The notes: generated by a model not told the origin, from the letters alone. A stretch of 64,000 nt of DNA from an uncultured bacterium (GCA_905214725.1 CAJMNH010000006.1:82874-146873), one strand, 5' to 3'. Counted from the first letter of the stretch, positions 16,303-26,500 are shown. Numbers and translations are program-made.

Positions 16303-18096
16303 ATGAAAAAATTTATCATATTACTGTTCGTCGGTGCTTCATTGAGTTCGTGCGAGGATTTTCTGACGCAGGAGAATCCCAACAAAATCGAGAGCGAGTA
16401 CTATTTCAAGGACGAATCGTCGCTGGAGATCTACGCCAACGGTTTGGTGCGGAGCTTCGCCACGGGCATCAAGAGTTTCGTGGACGGCGACAAAAACGCC
16501 GACACGCACTCTTGGGACGGCGCGGCGGCCTATTTCAAGGATAACTATTCGGCTTCGGACGCTTCGAACTGGGGCACGGGCAACTGGTCGCAGCTGCGCG
16601 CGATCAATTTCTATCTGGGCAACATGCGCGACGCCAAGGCGCCGGATGCCGTGCTGAATCACTACGAGGGCGTCGGCCGCTTCTTCCGCGCGCTGTTTTA
16701 CTATGCCAAGGTGCGCACCTTCGGCGCCGTGCCTTGGTACGAGAAGTCGATCGAAGCGACCGATCGGGAGGAGCTCTACAAGGACCGCGACAACCGCGAG
16801 TACGTCTGCCGCAAGATTCTCGACGATCTGAACTACGCCTGCACCTACTGCTCGACGGCGGCTTCCTACCGCGTGCAGGCTTCGTATATCCACCGCTATG
16901 TGGCGCTTGCGCTCAAAGCGCGTTTCTGTCTCTACGAAGGGACGATGCGCAAGTATCACACGCTCGATCCCTCGACGGGCAAACCGTGGCTGTCGGACGA
17001 GAGCGAGATGTACCTGCGCGAATGCGTTTCGGCCTGCGAGGCGATCATCCGCGACGGCGTCTATTCGATTACGGACAATCCCGCCAACCGGAAAACGCAG
17101 TATCGGGCGATGTTCGTCGAAAGCAACGCTACGACCGCCTACGCCAATGAGATCATCTGGGCGCGCAACTACGATTCGGACCTGAACGTGACCCACTACA
17201 TGAACTCCTACCTTATCAATCAGCAGTACGGCAATTACGCCTTCACGCGCCAGTTCATCAACACCTATCTGATGACCGACGGCACGCCGTTCACCGAGAA
17301 GTATCCCGACTACAACGGCGTCGATTTCGCTACGGAGTGCGCCGACCGCGACTACCGGTTGGCGCAGACGATCCGTACGCCGGGCTTCACGCGCGACGGC
17401 GGCAAGACGCAGTGGGCGCCCGACGTGACCTTCTCGAAGACGGGCTACCAGCCGATCAAGTGGCTCACCGACGATTCGAGCAAGGATACCAACACCTCCA
17501 AATGCGACAACGACGTGCCGCTGATGCGTTACGCCGAGGTGCTGCTCAACTACGCCGAGGCGAAAGCCGAACTGGGCGAGATGAGCGAGGAGATCTGGAA
17601 CAAAACGATCAAGCCGCTGCGCGAGCGTTCGGGCGTCGCGAGCATCTATCCCGCCGAGGCCGATCCTTATATGGCGGCGTATTTTCAGAATCAGGTCTCC
17701 GATCCCTATATTTTGGAGGTGCGCCGCGAACGGGGCGTCGAGCTGACGATGGAGAACGTGCGTTACGACGACATCGTCCGCTGGCATCAGGGCGAGCTGT
17801 TCGCCCGTCCGTGGATCGGCATCTGGATCGCGGCGGCGGAGACGCCGATCGATCTCAACGGCGACGGCGTCAACGACTGCATCGTCACCTCCGATCCCGG
17901 CAACAAGTCGCCGCTCAAAATTCTCTTCATCGACGGCGCTTCCGAAGCGGGACACAAACTCTCGCAGGGCACGTCGGGCAATATCCTGCCCTCTACGGCC
18001 ATCGAGCGCAAATGGCATGACTACAAGTATGTCAAGCCGGTGCCGACTACCGCGCGGCAGGAGAATCCCAACCTGTCGCAGAATCCCGAATGGTAG
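16303..18096 (+). CDS. SusD/RagB-family surface lipoprotein, locus B
   Basis: A 597-residue SusD homologue, the same length as SusD1 and closely similar throughout. The lipobox is ASLSSC with Cys17. It has the same early TQENPNKIESEYYF segment, the TPR-like helices (ALALKARFCLYEGT and LLNYAEAKAELGEM) and the VRRERGVELTMENVRYDDI stretch. It starts 17 nt after SusC2 behind a GGGAGGAA ribosome-binding site and is intact. If SusC2 is switched off, this gene could still be transcribed but would lack its own channel, unless it works with SusC1. Confidence 0.95.
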   Translation: MKKFIILLFVGASLSSCEDFLTQENPNKIESEYYFKDESSLEIYANGLVRSFATGIKSFVDGDKNADTHSWDGAAAYFKDNYSASDASNWGTGNWSQLRAINFYLGNMRDAKAPDAVLNHYEGVGRFFRALFYYAKVRTFGAVPWYEKSIEATDREELYKDRDNREYVCRKILDDLNYACTYCSTAASYRVQASYIHRYVALALKARFCLYEGTMRKYHTLDPSTGKPWLSDESEMYLRECVSACEAIIRDGVYSITDNPANRKTQYRAMFVESNATTAYANEIIWARNYDSDLNVTHYMNSYLINQQYGNYAFTRQFINTYLMTDGTPFTEKYPDYNGVDFATECADRDYRLAQTIRTPGFTRDGGKTQWAPDVTFSKTGYQPIKWLTDDSSKDTNTSKCDNDVPLMRYAEVLLNYAEAKAELGEMSEEIWNKTIKPLRERSGVASIYPAEADPYMAAYFQNQVSDPYILEVRRERGVELTMENVRYDDIVRWHQGELFARPWIGIWIAAAETPIDLNGDGVNDCIVTSDPGNKSPLKILFIDGASEAGHKLSQGTSGNILPSTAIERKWHDYKYVKPVPTTARQENPNLSQNPEW

Positions 18097-18119
18097 ACTG
18101 TGTTAACCCTTAAAACTGA

Positions 18120-19451
18120 ATGTTTATGAAATTATTCCATAAAATCGGGCTGGTGTTCGTCGCCTCGGCGGCGCTCGTGACAGCGTGCTCTTCCGACGAC
18201 GATCCCTTCTTCGCCCGTGAAAACGACTACCTCACCTTCGACTGCAACGAGCAGTCGGTAGAGCAGAGCCTCCAATGCGACGGAGCGTGGAAGATCGACT
18301 ACGACGGCAACGACTGGATCGCCGTCTCGCCCGACGAAGGCGTCGGCGACGGCGAATTGGGCTTCATTTCGGTCGGCGTGGCCTACAATCGGGGCGCCGA
18401 GCGTACGGGTACGATCTACATCGATTTCAACGGCAAGGCCTATCCCATCCACATCACGCAGGGCGCCTGCGATTTCGCTTACGGGACTCTCTCTTCGACG
18501 GGTTCGCTGATACAGGGCGTCGAGAGCGATTTTCTGCTGACGCTCGCCTATGCGAACGCCAACGGCGACGAATCCGTCGCCCTGAGTTGTCGGATGACGG
18601 GCGCTTCCGACGGCCTCTCGGCCGCCGACTGCACGTTCGACAAGTTCCAGAAGGGCAGCGGCGCGATCACGATGGCCGTGACGGGCACGCCGGCCCAAAC
18701 GGGCGAAGTCTTCTTCGAGCTGCTCGTCGACGGCGTTTCGAAGGGTACGGTCAAGACGACCGTCGTGGCCGATCCCTCGTCGATCGTCGGCGGATTCCCC
18801 GTCTGGTGGGACTTCTCCTCCGAGGCCAATGCGACCGTGCAGCAGGATCCGCACAATTACAGCTGGGGCAGCGGCTCGCAGCATCCCTGCGACGCTTCGG
18901 CGCCTTCGACCGACCACAAGTACCTCGACTGGAGCGATCGCGGCGGTTACCTGACCGTCGTCTGTTCGACCGCCAGCGGTTGGGGCTACGGTGAAGGCCA
19001 CTGCTACATGAAGGGGTTGCAGAAGGACGATTACTGGCTGATGGCCTTCCCCGTGAAGAACCTCAAGGAAGGCACCGTCATCGCCTTCGAAGCCGCCGTC
19101 GGCTGTTCGGGCTCGGGTGCGCGGTACTATGCGTTGGAGTATTCGGCCGACCAGACCCAGTGGTTCTTGGCCGACGGCTCCGAGACCGTCACCGGCGTCG
19201 ACGGTTCGACGGGTCCCGCACACTATACGGTGATGACCGACAAGGCGCTTCCCAATGACAAGACGCCTGCGTGCGGTTGGGCCAGCTATACCTTCCCCGT
19301 CAAGGGATGCTCCGTGAGCGACGGCTTGTTCTTCGTGCGCCTGCGCGTCTCGCTCAACATCCGTCTGAACGCTTCGCAGACCACCTATACCATTGCTACG
19401 GGTGGTTCCGAACGACTCAAAGGCATCGTCAAGGTATCGCTTCCCGAATAG
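18120..19451 (+). CDS. BACON-domain surface lipoprotein, locus B
   Basis: Paralogue of the lipoprotein at 10005 and in the same place after SusD. The lipobox is AALVTAC (Cys23 from 18120; the ATG at 18126 is an equally good start, giving MKLFHKIG). The BACON domain covers about residues 35-122 (DWIAVSPDEGVGDGELGF, then ERTGTIYIDFNGK and IHITQG). The C-terminal beta sandwich carries YYALEYSADQTQW, as in the paralogue. There are no catalytic motifs, so a ligand-binding role at the surface is inferred. Similarity to the locus A copy supports duplication of the whole SusC-SusD-BACON unit. Confidence 0.82.
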   Translation: MFMKLFHKIGLVFVASAALVTACSSDDDPFFARENDYLTFDCNEQSVEQSLQCDGAWKIDYDGNDWIAVSPDEGVGDGELGFISVGVAYNRGAERTGTIYIDFNGKAYPIHITQGACDFAYGTLSSTGSLIQGVESDFLLTLAYANANGDESVALSCRMTGASDGLSAADCTFDKFQKGSGAITMAVTGTPAQTGEVFFELLVDGVSKGTVKTTVVADPSSIVGGFPVWWDFSSEANATVQQDPHNYSWGSGSQHPCDASAPSTDHKYLDWSDRGGYLTVVCSTASGWGYGEGHCYMKGLQKDDYWLMAFPVKNLKEGTVIAFEAAVGCSGSGARYYALEYSADQTQWFLADGSETVTGVDGSTGPAHYTVMTDKALPNDKTPACGWASYTFPVKGCSVSDGLFFVRLRVSLNIRLNASQTTYTIATGGSERLKGIVKVSLPE

Positions 19452-19461
19452 ATGCGTTCAC

Positions 19462-19491
19462 GGCAGGCGGAGTCGTCCGGCTCCGTCTGCC
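19462..19491 (+). other. Intercistronic hairpin after the locus B BACON gene
   Basis: An 11-bp stem with one G-T pair (GGCAGGCGGAG with CTCCGTCTGCC) and an 8-nt loop, without a T run. Its position mirrors the hairpin at 11367 in locus A. Confidence 0.5.
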
Positions 19492-19523
19492 TTAACGTCA
19501 AATGATAATTATTGATAAAAACG

Positions 19524-20936
19524 ATGAAAACGATCAATCGCATATTTCTGCTGCTGGCGACGCTTTTAGTCTCGGTCTCCTGCAGCGACGACGACAAGGA
19601 GCTGGTGATGTACTCCCTGCGCTTCGAACCCAACAGCATCACCCTCGGCGTAGGAAAAACCTACCGGCTTACGCCGATCTCCGATCCGGCGTACGACGGG
19701 GTGCAGTACGAATGGAAATCGGTCGACGAGAAGGTTGCCACCGTCGACCGGACGGGTCTGGTGACGGGCGTCGGCGCCGGTTCTACGGAGGTGCGCGCCT
19801 TCTACGGCGACAACCGGCTGGCGCGTTGTCTGGTCTCGGTGGTGGAGAACACCTCTTCGCTGCCCGATCCCACGGCGGCGCTCGCTGCCGGCCTGACGCA
19901 GCCGCTGATCTTCTCGAGCAACCAGCTTCCCTACAAGGGAACGATCATGCAGTGTTTCGACTTCTACGACGAAAACGGTTACATCTACTACACGCAGAGC
20001 GTCGGCGATACGAAGACCGGTAACAAATGGATGGTGGCGCTGGGCCGTCAGAAACGCAACGAGGCCCCTTCGGACGACTACATGAAGCTCCAATGGTTCG
20101 GTCACGGGACGCTGCTCGTGGCCGAGAAGGCCGCCGACGGCGACTACGTCTGGATCAACTCCAACGGTACGCTTTCGGGGACGGACTACACCAACAACCT
20201 CACCTTCTCGCGCATCAAGTACCAGAAGGGGGCGGTGATGAGCCACTATGCCGGCGATACGTTCTACCTGAGCCAGTACGTCGACGCTTCGGGTACGACG
20301 TGGACGGTGCGCGACGTGCAGCCTTCGATCGACTTCGTCAACCGCCGCCTGCTGATCGGCTGCCGCACGACGGACATGCGTCACAATGTGATTTACGATC
20401 TCGATGCCGTGCTCGCACTGGAAGAGGAGACGGTCGAGGTGACCCGCACATGGGGCGGCGAGACGGCCGCCGAAGGCGTTACCGAGAAGAAGACCGAGAC
20501 CGCGTCGCTCCAAGCGCGCAATCTCAATCGCCTGACGCCGCTCGGATCGTTCCGCCTGCCCAGCTATCTCAATACGGGTCAGACCCATCAGGTCTACTCT
20601 TACAGCCATCAGGGACAGGCTGTCTGGGGCGATTATGTCTATTGGTACGAAGGCGAGGCGATCCAGAAGACGGGCGAGCTGTACGACGGGTCGGTCGCCT
20701 ATGTCGCCGTATTCGACTATACGGGCAAGCTGGTCTGCCCCCGTACGCAGGTGGCTGCCTGCTCCGACTTCACGAGCCTGAGCACGCTGCTCGATGCGAA
20801 GGATTGCTATTGCGAGGGCGAGGGCATGCAGCTCAAACAGGGCAAAAAGCTCTATCTCGGCATCGCCACCCACACTTCGGCGGCGTCGGGCAATCGTCTG
20901 GCGTCGATCCTGCAATACGAATGCGAAATCAAGTAG
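19524..20936 (+). CDS. Ig-like (BIG_2) lipoprotein with beta-rich body, function unknown
   Basis: A 470-residue lipoprotein (lipobox LVSVSC, Cys20); the ATG at 19524 is chosen over an upstream TTG. Residues about 28-95 form a bacterial Ig-like domain of the BIG_2 type (ITLGVGKTYRLTPI, then KVATVDRTGLVTGVGAGST). The remaining 370 residues are beta-rich with repeated aromatic strands (MQCFDFYDENGYIYYTQ, LQWFGHGTLLVAE, DYVWINSNGT). That pattern recalls beta-propeller proteins such as the phage baseplate / teichoic-acid-related and helveticin-like groups, but I could not confirm it. No enzyme motif is identified. It sits between the BACON lipoprotein and the S1/P1 nuclease, so a substrate-binding role is likely. 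Confidence 0.7.
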   Translation: MKTINRIFLLLATLLVSVSCSDDDKELVMYSLRFEPNSITLGVGKTYRLTPISDPAYDGVQYEWKSVDEKVATVDRTGLVTGVGAGSTEVRAFYGDNRLARCLVSVVENTSSLPDPTAALAAGLTQPLIFSSNQLPYKGTIMQCFDFYDENGYIYYTQSVGDTKTGNKWMVALGRQKRNEAPSDDYMKLQWFGHGTLLVAEKAADGDYVWINSNGTLSGTDYTNNLTFSRIKYQKGAVMSHYAGDTFYLSQYVDASGTTWTVRDVQPSIDFVNRRLLIGCRTTDMRHNVIYDLDAVLALEEETVEVTRTWGGETAAEGVTEKKTETASLQARNLNRLTPLGSFRLPSYLNTGQTHQVYSYSHQGQAVWGDYVYWYEGEAIQKTGELYDGSVAYVAVFDYTGKLVCPRTQVAACSDFTSLSTLLDAKDCYCEGEGMQLKQGKKLYLGIATHTSAASGNRLASILQYECEIK

Positions 20937-20994
20937 CGAATGCGATTCTTTGCTTATCTTTGACTGCGTCTTAGATACTCCGTTTGGGCATAAT

Positions 20995-21034
20995 GCAAAC
21001 AAGTTTGCTTCTGCGCTCGACTTTCGTATCTTTG
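20995..21034 (+). promoter_or_regulatory. Promoter with embedded palindrome for the S1/P1 nuclease
   Basis: TTTG (21004-21007), a 19-nt spacer and TATCTTTG (21027-21034) match the Bacteroidetes consensus. The -33 box lies in the right arm of a palindrome (GCAAAC, AA, GTTTGC; 20995-21008), and the spacer contains CTGCGCTCG. The same module occurs upstream of sdaA and the GNAT gene. A second TATCTTTG lies at 20955-20962. The nuclease can therefore be expressed apart from SusC2. Confidence 0.7.
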
Positions 21035-21111
21035 TAATGTCCGTCCGTTCCGGTTCCGCTGCGGCGTTCGGTACGTGAAACGATCTGTCAATTAATACGA
21101 ACCGATATCTT

Positions 21112-21876
21112 ATGAAAAGAGTATCCCTGTTGTTTGCGCTGGCGGCGCTCTGCTTCGCGCAAAGCGCGTTGGCTTGGGGCAAATCGGGTCACGACGCCGT
21201 GGCCTACATTGCCGAGACGCATCTTACCAAAAAGGCGAAAGCCAATATCGAGAAGTATCTGGGCCATTCGATCGTCTACGACGCGTCGTGGATGGACGAT
21301 TACCGCGCCGAACCCGGCTATGAGATGACCAATTGGTGGCATGTGGATTACGGCAAGGACGAGCCGACGAAGGACGCCGACGGCAATCCGCTCGAACCCA
21401 ACGTGCTGCGCGAACTGAACCGCGCTATCGAACGGTTGAAGAACTATAAGAACCTCGACGACTCGACCGTAGTGGTCAATCTGCGCTATGTGATTCATCT
21501 GGTGGGCGACATGCACTGCCCGTCGCATGTCAACTATCAGCAGAGCCGTATGCGCGTGATTTTCTACGGCGTCGATACGCAGTACCATGCGCTTTTCGAC
21601 GGCGGAATTCTCGATCGCAAGCATCGCTGGGGCTATATGGAGTACAAGCATCAACTCGACCGCTGTTCCCGCAGGGAGCAACGGGCGATGGCCGCCGGCA
21701 CGCCCGACGACTGGTTCGCCGAGAGCCGGCGCGAATGCGCGGTCATCTACGACTGGGCCGCGCCCGGCGACAAACTGGGATTGCCCTTCTGCAACAAGGC
21801 GATCGGTTTTCTGGATCACCAGCTGATCAAGGCGTCGTATCGTCTGGCCAAAGTACTCAACGAACTGTTCGACTGA
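21112..21876 (+). CDS. Secreted S1/P1-family nuclease
   Basis: A 254-residue zinc-dependent nuclease of the S1/P1 family, which cleaves single-stranded DNA and RNA and removes 3'-phosphates. A signal peptide (residues 1-21, ending SALA) places Trp22 at the mature N-terminus, where the family uses the first residue as a zinc ligand. Further ligand blocks are WGKSGHD (His27), an SWMDDY Asp, NWWHVDY, the HLVGDMHCPSHV triad and YHALFDGG. The set of ligands looks complete. It closes locus B and has its own promoter. It would act in the periplasm or outside the cell on nucleic acids. Its last codons are duplicated at 12338. Confidence 0.93.
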   Translation: MKRVSLLFALAALCFAQSALAWGKSGHDAVAYIAETHLTKKAKANIEKYLGHSIVYDASWMDDYRAEPGYEMTNWWHVDYGKDEPTKDADGNPLEPNVLRELNRAIERLKNYKNLDDSTVVVNLRYVIHLVGDMHCPSHVNYQQSRMRVIFYGVDTQYHALFDGGILDRKHRWGYMEYKHQLDRCSRREQRAMAAGTPDDWFAESRRECAVIYDWAAPGDKLGLPFCNKAIGFLDHQLIKASYRLAKVLNELFD

Positions 21877-22138
21877 GCGAAACCCCTCTCTAATCTTCTT
21901 TTTTCGGGCTCCAACACCCGACCTCCCCCGCAGCCGGCGCATTGTCGCCGGTTGCGGGGGATATTTATTTTTCGGCAGGCCGCGATGCAAAAAAAGGTTT
22001 TTTTGTAATACTTTTTGCGGGATTGGTTGTATATTGATATGGAATTACCGACCAAGAACCTATGCAGATCGAACCGCGGGCCCTTCTTTCCGGCGTAAAA
22101 AACGGAAACCGACTGATGTTCACCTTGTGTTACGACAG
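21859..22138 (+). repeat. Duplicated block, copy 2 (probable source)
   Basis: Matches 12338-12675. Here each part is in its natural setting: the nuclease 3' end, its terminator, the sigma upstream region and the start of an intact sigma gene. That makes it the likely donor copy. Confidence 0.8.
21925..21972 (+). terminator. Terminator after the S1/P1 nuclease
   Basis: A 15-bp stem with one G-T pair (CCCCCGCAGCCGGCG with CGCCGGTTGCGGGGG) is followed by a T-rich stretch. It separates loci B and C. Confidence 0.8.
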
Positions 22139-22604
22139 GTATCATAAGGGAATTTATCTGTTCGTGCTCAAATACGTACGCTGCGCAGCGCTGGCGGAGG
22201 ACATCGTGCAGGAGGTTTTCTTCAAATTGTGGATGAACCGGCGGGGACTGCGAGAGGAGGGTAATCTGGCCGCACTGCTGTATGCGATGGCCAAGAATCT
22301 GACGGTGAATGCGATTCGCAAGCATAAGATCGTGGAGACGGGCAACGTCCGCTACTACGATCTGCACGACGGAAGGCAGGAGCCGCCGCCCGCGGAAGGC
22401 GACTCGGACGAAACGGTGCAGCGGCTTCGGCTGGCCGTTGGAGAGCTGCCGGCGCGGCAGCGGACGATCTTCAATCTGAAAATCTACGAAAGCCGCTCCA
22501 ATCAGGAGATCGCCGATATGCTCAACGTTTCGGTCAATACCGTCAAGGTGCATTACGCCCGTACGATGAAGCATCTGTGTCAACGATTGAAAAAAAGTTA
22601 TTAG
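22062..22604 (+). CDS. ECF RNA polymerase sigma factor, locus C
   Basis: A 180-residue ECF sigma factor. Region 2 covers about residues 20-85 (YDRYHKGIYLFVLKYV, then AEDIVQEVFFKLWMNR). Region 4 covers about 120-175 (LPARQRTIFNLKIYESRSNQEIADML and NVSVNTVKVH, quoted in parts). The upstream region, with TGTAATACTTTT and a TATATTGATATGG run, is conserved in the truncated copy before SusC2. It ends 9 nt before the FecR start. I expect it to control locus C and perhaps also locus B, which has no sigma/FecR pair of its own. Confidence 0.93.
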   Translation: MQIEPRALLSGVKNGNRLMFTLCYDRYHKGIYLFVLKYVRCAALAEDIVQEVFFKLWMNRRGLREEGNLAALLYAMAKNLTVNAIRKHKIVETGNVRYYDLHDGRQEPPPAEGDSDETVQRLRLAVGELPARQRTIFNLKIYESRSNQEIADMLNVSVNTVKVHYARTMKHLCQRLKKSY

Positions 22605-22613
22605 TTGGAATAT

Positions 22614-23534
22614 ATGGGAAAGAATTCGGAGAAATATGCCGGCGGCCTCTCGCCGGAACGTATCCGACAGATGGACGCCGACATCGCGCAGGCGCTTTTG
22701 TCGGAACGGGAGATCGGAGCGGTTGACGTGCCGTCGCTCAAACTGCTCGATGCCATCGACGCCAAGATCCGCCGCCGCAACCGTCTGTCGATCGCGGGCG
22801 CCTTCGCGGCGGTCTGCCTGCCGCTCGTCGTCCTCTGCCTGACGGCTTTTTCGGAACTCTACGGCTGGGGCGCCGATCCCGTGATGCGGAGCGTCCAAGT
22901 GCCGGCGGGCGAACATCTGCGGGTGCTGCTGGCCGACGGTTCGGCCGTCACGCTCAACGCTTGCAGCGAGCTGCGCTATCCCGAAACCTTCGCGCGCCGG
23001 CGCCGCGAAGTAAGGTTGGTGCGGGGCGAAGCGTTTTTCGAAGTGGCGCCCGACGCTTCGGCGCCCTTTACGGTCGAGACCGACGATATGTCGGTCGAGG
23101 TGCTCGGGACGAAATTCAACGTCAACGCCTACGACGAGGGGACGACGACGGTCTATCTCAAGGAGGGCAAGGTGCGCCTGACCGAACGGGTGACGGGAGA
23201 GCGGAAACGTTACCTGATGTCGCCCGACGAGTTGTTGACCGTCGACCGGAACGCCCGCAAATGTTATGCGGTCCGGCATACGGGGAAATCGACTCCCGAA
23301 GCGTGGCTGCATAACAATTACACCTTCACGAACGCTCCGCTGGAAGACGTCGCGGGCTTCCTCGAACGGCATTACGCCGTCGAGATCGAGGTCGCCGATC
23401 CGCGCATCCTTCAATACAGCTATACGATGGAGTTCTACAACGAGACGATCGACGAGGTGCTCTCGGTGATGGCGCAGATCACGCCGATCCGCTACTCGCG
23501 CGTCAACGACCGCATTACGGTTCGGGCGCGGTAA
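22614..23534 (+). CDS. FecR-type anti-sigma factor, locus C
   Basis: A 306-residue anti-sigma factor; the ATG at 22614 is preferred over a TTG three codons earlier. The cytoplasmic N-terminus is followed by a transmembrane helix (about residues 63-83, AAVCLPLVVLCLTAF). Then come the FecR domain (VPAGEHLRVLLADGSAVTLN, GEAFFEVAP, VLGTKFNVNAYD) and DUF4974 (FTNAPLEDVAGFLERHY). It would read out ligand loading of SusC3 through the STN domain. The SusC2 STN domain is almost the same as that of SusC3, so this protein may also sense SusC2. Confidence 0.92.
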   Translation: MGKNSEKYAGGLSPERIRQMDADIAQALLSEREIGAVDVPSLKLLDAIDAKIRRRNRLSIAGAFAAVCLPLVVLCLTAFSELYGWGADPVMRSVQVPAGEHLRVLLADGSAVTLNACSELRYPETFARRRREVRLVRGEAFFEVAPDASAPFTVETDDMSVEVLGTKFNVNAYDEGTTTVYLKEGKVRLTERVTGERKRYLMSPDELLTVDRNARKCYAVRHTGKSTPEAWLHNNYTFTNAPLEDVAGFLERHYAVEIEVADPRILQYSYTMEFYNETIDEVLSVMAQITPIRYSRVNDRITVRAR

Positions 23535-23582
23535 GCGACCGTTCGAACCAGACTGGAAACACGTAACCTAAATCCAATATTC

Positions 23583-26500
23583 ATGAACTTATTTAGACTT
23601 CCTTACGGAGTTCCGTGGGGAGGGGTGAGGCGGCTTGTGCTTACGCTGGCCTGTTTGCTGACCTTCTCCGGTCTCTGTGCGCAGAATGTGACGCTCCGTT
23701 TCGAGCGGGCGAAACTGAAAACCGTGATGGATGAAATCACGAGGCAGTGCGATCTGAGTTTCGCGTACAGCCGCGAAGTGGTCGATGCCGACCGGATCGT
23801 CAGCATCGATCTGCGGAACGCAACGCTCGATACTACGTTGCAAACCCTTTTTCCCGCCGGAAGCGGCATCGACTACGTCATCAAAAACCGTAAGATTCTC
23901 CTTTCGCCCGGCAAGCGGGCCGTGCATGTCGACGCCGTCGTCAAGGGGCGGGTCGCGGACGACAAGCAGCAGCCCGTCGTGGGCGCGACCGTGGTGGTCG
24001 TGGGTACGACTCAGGGAACGACGACGGGTCTCGACGGACGCTTTTCACTTCGCGTGGCGGCCGACGATCCGGTGCTGAAGATCGATTTTCTGGGATATGA
24101 GCCGCGGGAACTTCGGCTCTCGCCGTCGCAGACGACGCTCGATATCACGCTTTCGCCTTCATCGAAGGAGATCGACGCCGTGGTGGTCACGGCGCTCGGC
24201 ATCACGCGCAAGGAGAAAAGCCTCGGTTACGCCGTCTCGAAGGTTTCGAGCGAGGAGTTGGCCAATACGGCGGGCGGCAATTGGCTGAGCGGCATGGCCG
24301 GCAAGGTGGCCGGCCTGAACCTCGACCAGTCGTCGGCCGGTCCGGGCGGTTCGATCCGCGTCACGCTGCGCGGCGAGGGATCGTTGTCGCACGACAACAA
24401 CTCGGCTCTTTTCGTTGTGGACGGCGTTCCGATCAACAGCGGCATGTCGTCGAACTCGTCGAACAGCTCCTACGACGCCGTCGACGCGCCGATCGACTAC
24501 GGCAACGGAGCGGGCGACATCAATCCCGACGACGTGGAGTCGGTTTCGGTACTCAAAGGCCCTGCCGCTACGGCGCTCTACGGTTCGCGCGCCGCGAACG
24601 GCGCCATCGTCATCACCACCAAGTCGGGGCGCAAGCAGAAGGGGATCGGCGTCACCTTTTCGACCGGCATCACATGGGAACAACCCGGATTCTGGCCCGA
24701 TTTCCAGTATGAATACGGTGCGGGCGACTACCGCAAGAGCACGCTGGCATCGCACATGTCGAACGGCATCACGCCCGACGAATATTCGTTCTACACCGTT
24801 CCCGCCGAGCAGAGCTATAACGGCCAGAAGATTTCTTCGTTCCACTCGCGTTATCAGTTCGGCGAGAAGGTCGAAGGGCAGCTTCGCTATATGTACCGTT
24901 CCTACGACCGCGCCTCCGGAACCTATACCCGTCTGCCTTACGAGGTTTGCGACTGGTACAAGGGATTCTTCGACACGGGCGTGACTTATACCAACAGCGT
25001 GGCGGTCGACGCCAGCGACGGGCACGGCTCGCAGCTGCGCGTCTCGGTAAAGGACGCGCGCACGGACTGGATCGTGCCCAATACCGGATACAACGTCCAG
25101 ACATTCAGCGTTTCGGCGCTTAGCAAGCGCAACAAGTATATCGAGGCGGGCGTGAAACTGACCTACTATCGCAAGGATTCCGATAACCTGCCCATCAGCG
25201 GTTACAGCAATTCGTCGCCGCTCAAAAGTCTGATCTGGCAACCGACTTCGGCTTCGGTCGGCGACCTTTACAACGAATGGGCGAGCGGTCTGATCCGCGA
25301 TTATTATGCCGGAGCGGACGGCATCAAACTCTGCGATTCGAGTCTCGACAACCCCTATTTCGTCGCTTACGAACAGCTCAACACGATGGACCGCGACCGC
25401 GTCTACGGCAACATGAGCGTCACGGGACACATCATCCCCGAGCAACTGTCGCTCACGCTGCGCGCCGGCGTCGATTTCAGCAACGACTTCCGTACACAGC
25501 AGAAACCGCAATATTCGCACTCCTATACCAACGGCATGTATCGTGAACAGACGATACGCAACGTCGAGTTCAACACCGATTTCCTGCTCAGCTGGAAACG
25601 AACGTTCGGCGATTTCTTCCTCAATGCTTCGTTCGGCGGCAATGCAATGCTGACCAACTATTCCAACGTATCGTTGCTGGCCAATCAACTGGACGAGCCC
25701 AACGTCTTTATTTTGCAGAATGTCAGCGGACAGCTCGACGTGCGGGCGACGCGCACCAAAAAGGCGATCAACTCCTTCTACGGCTTTCTGTCGATGAGCT
25801 GGCGCGACATGATCTTTCTCGACGTGACGGGGCGCAACGATTGGTCGAGTACGCTGGCGCCCGGTTACAACTCTTATTTTTACCCTTCGTTCAGCGGCAG
25901 CGTCCTCTTGGATCAGGTCTTCGACTTTGCCGAGCGTGCGCCGTGGATCGACATGCTCAAGGTGCGCGGTTCGTGGGCCAACGTCGGCAACGACACCGAT
26001 CCCTACAATCTGCTGGCTACCTATTCCAATTCGGGGAATTTCACGGGCGCCTACCAACTCCCTTCCGAGACGCTCAACTACTACATTAAACCCGAAAATG
26101 TCGAGAGCTGGGAGGTGGGTCTGGAAGCCTCGTTCTTCAAGAAACGCATGGCCTTCGACGTCGCCTACTATTTTTCGGAGACGACCGACCAGATCATCAA
26201 CGTGCCTTCGGACTGGGCTACGGGCGCCTCGTCGATCCTGATCAACGCCGGTTGCGTGCGCAACAAGGGAATCGAAGTGGCGGCCAATTTCGTTCCCGTG
26301 GCCACCAAGAACTGGCGCTGGAGCGTCAACCTCAACTGGTCGAAGAACTGGAACAAGCTGGTCGAATTGGCCGACGGGGTGGAGATGTGGCAGCTCAATG
26401 CGAAGAACACCGTCGGCAGTCGCGTCTTCGTCTACGCCTATCCCGGTACGGAACTGGGACGTATCTACGGCGTGGGTTACGAGCGGGCGCCCGAAGGAGC

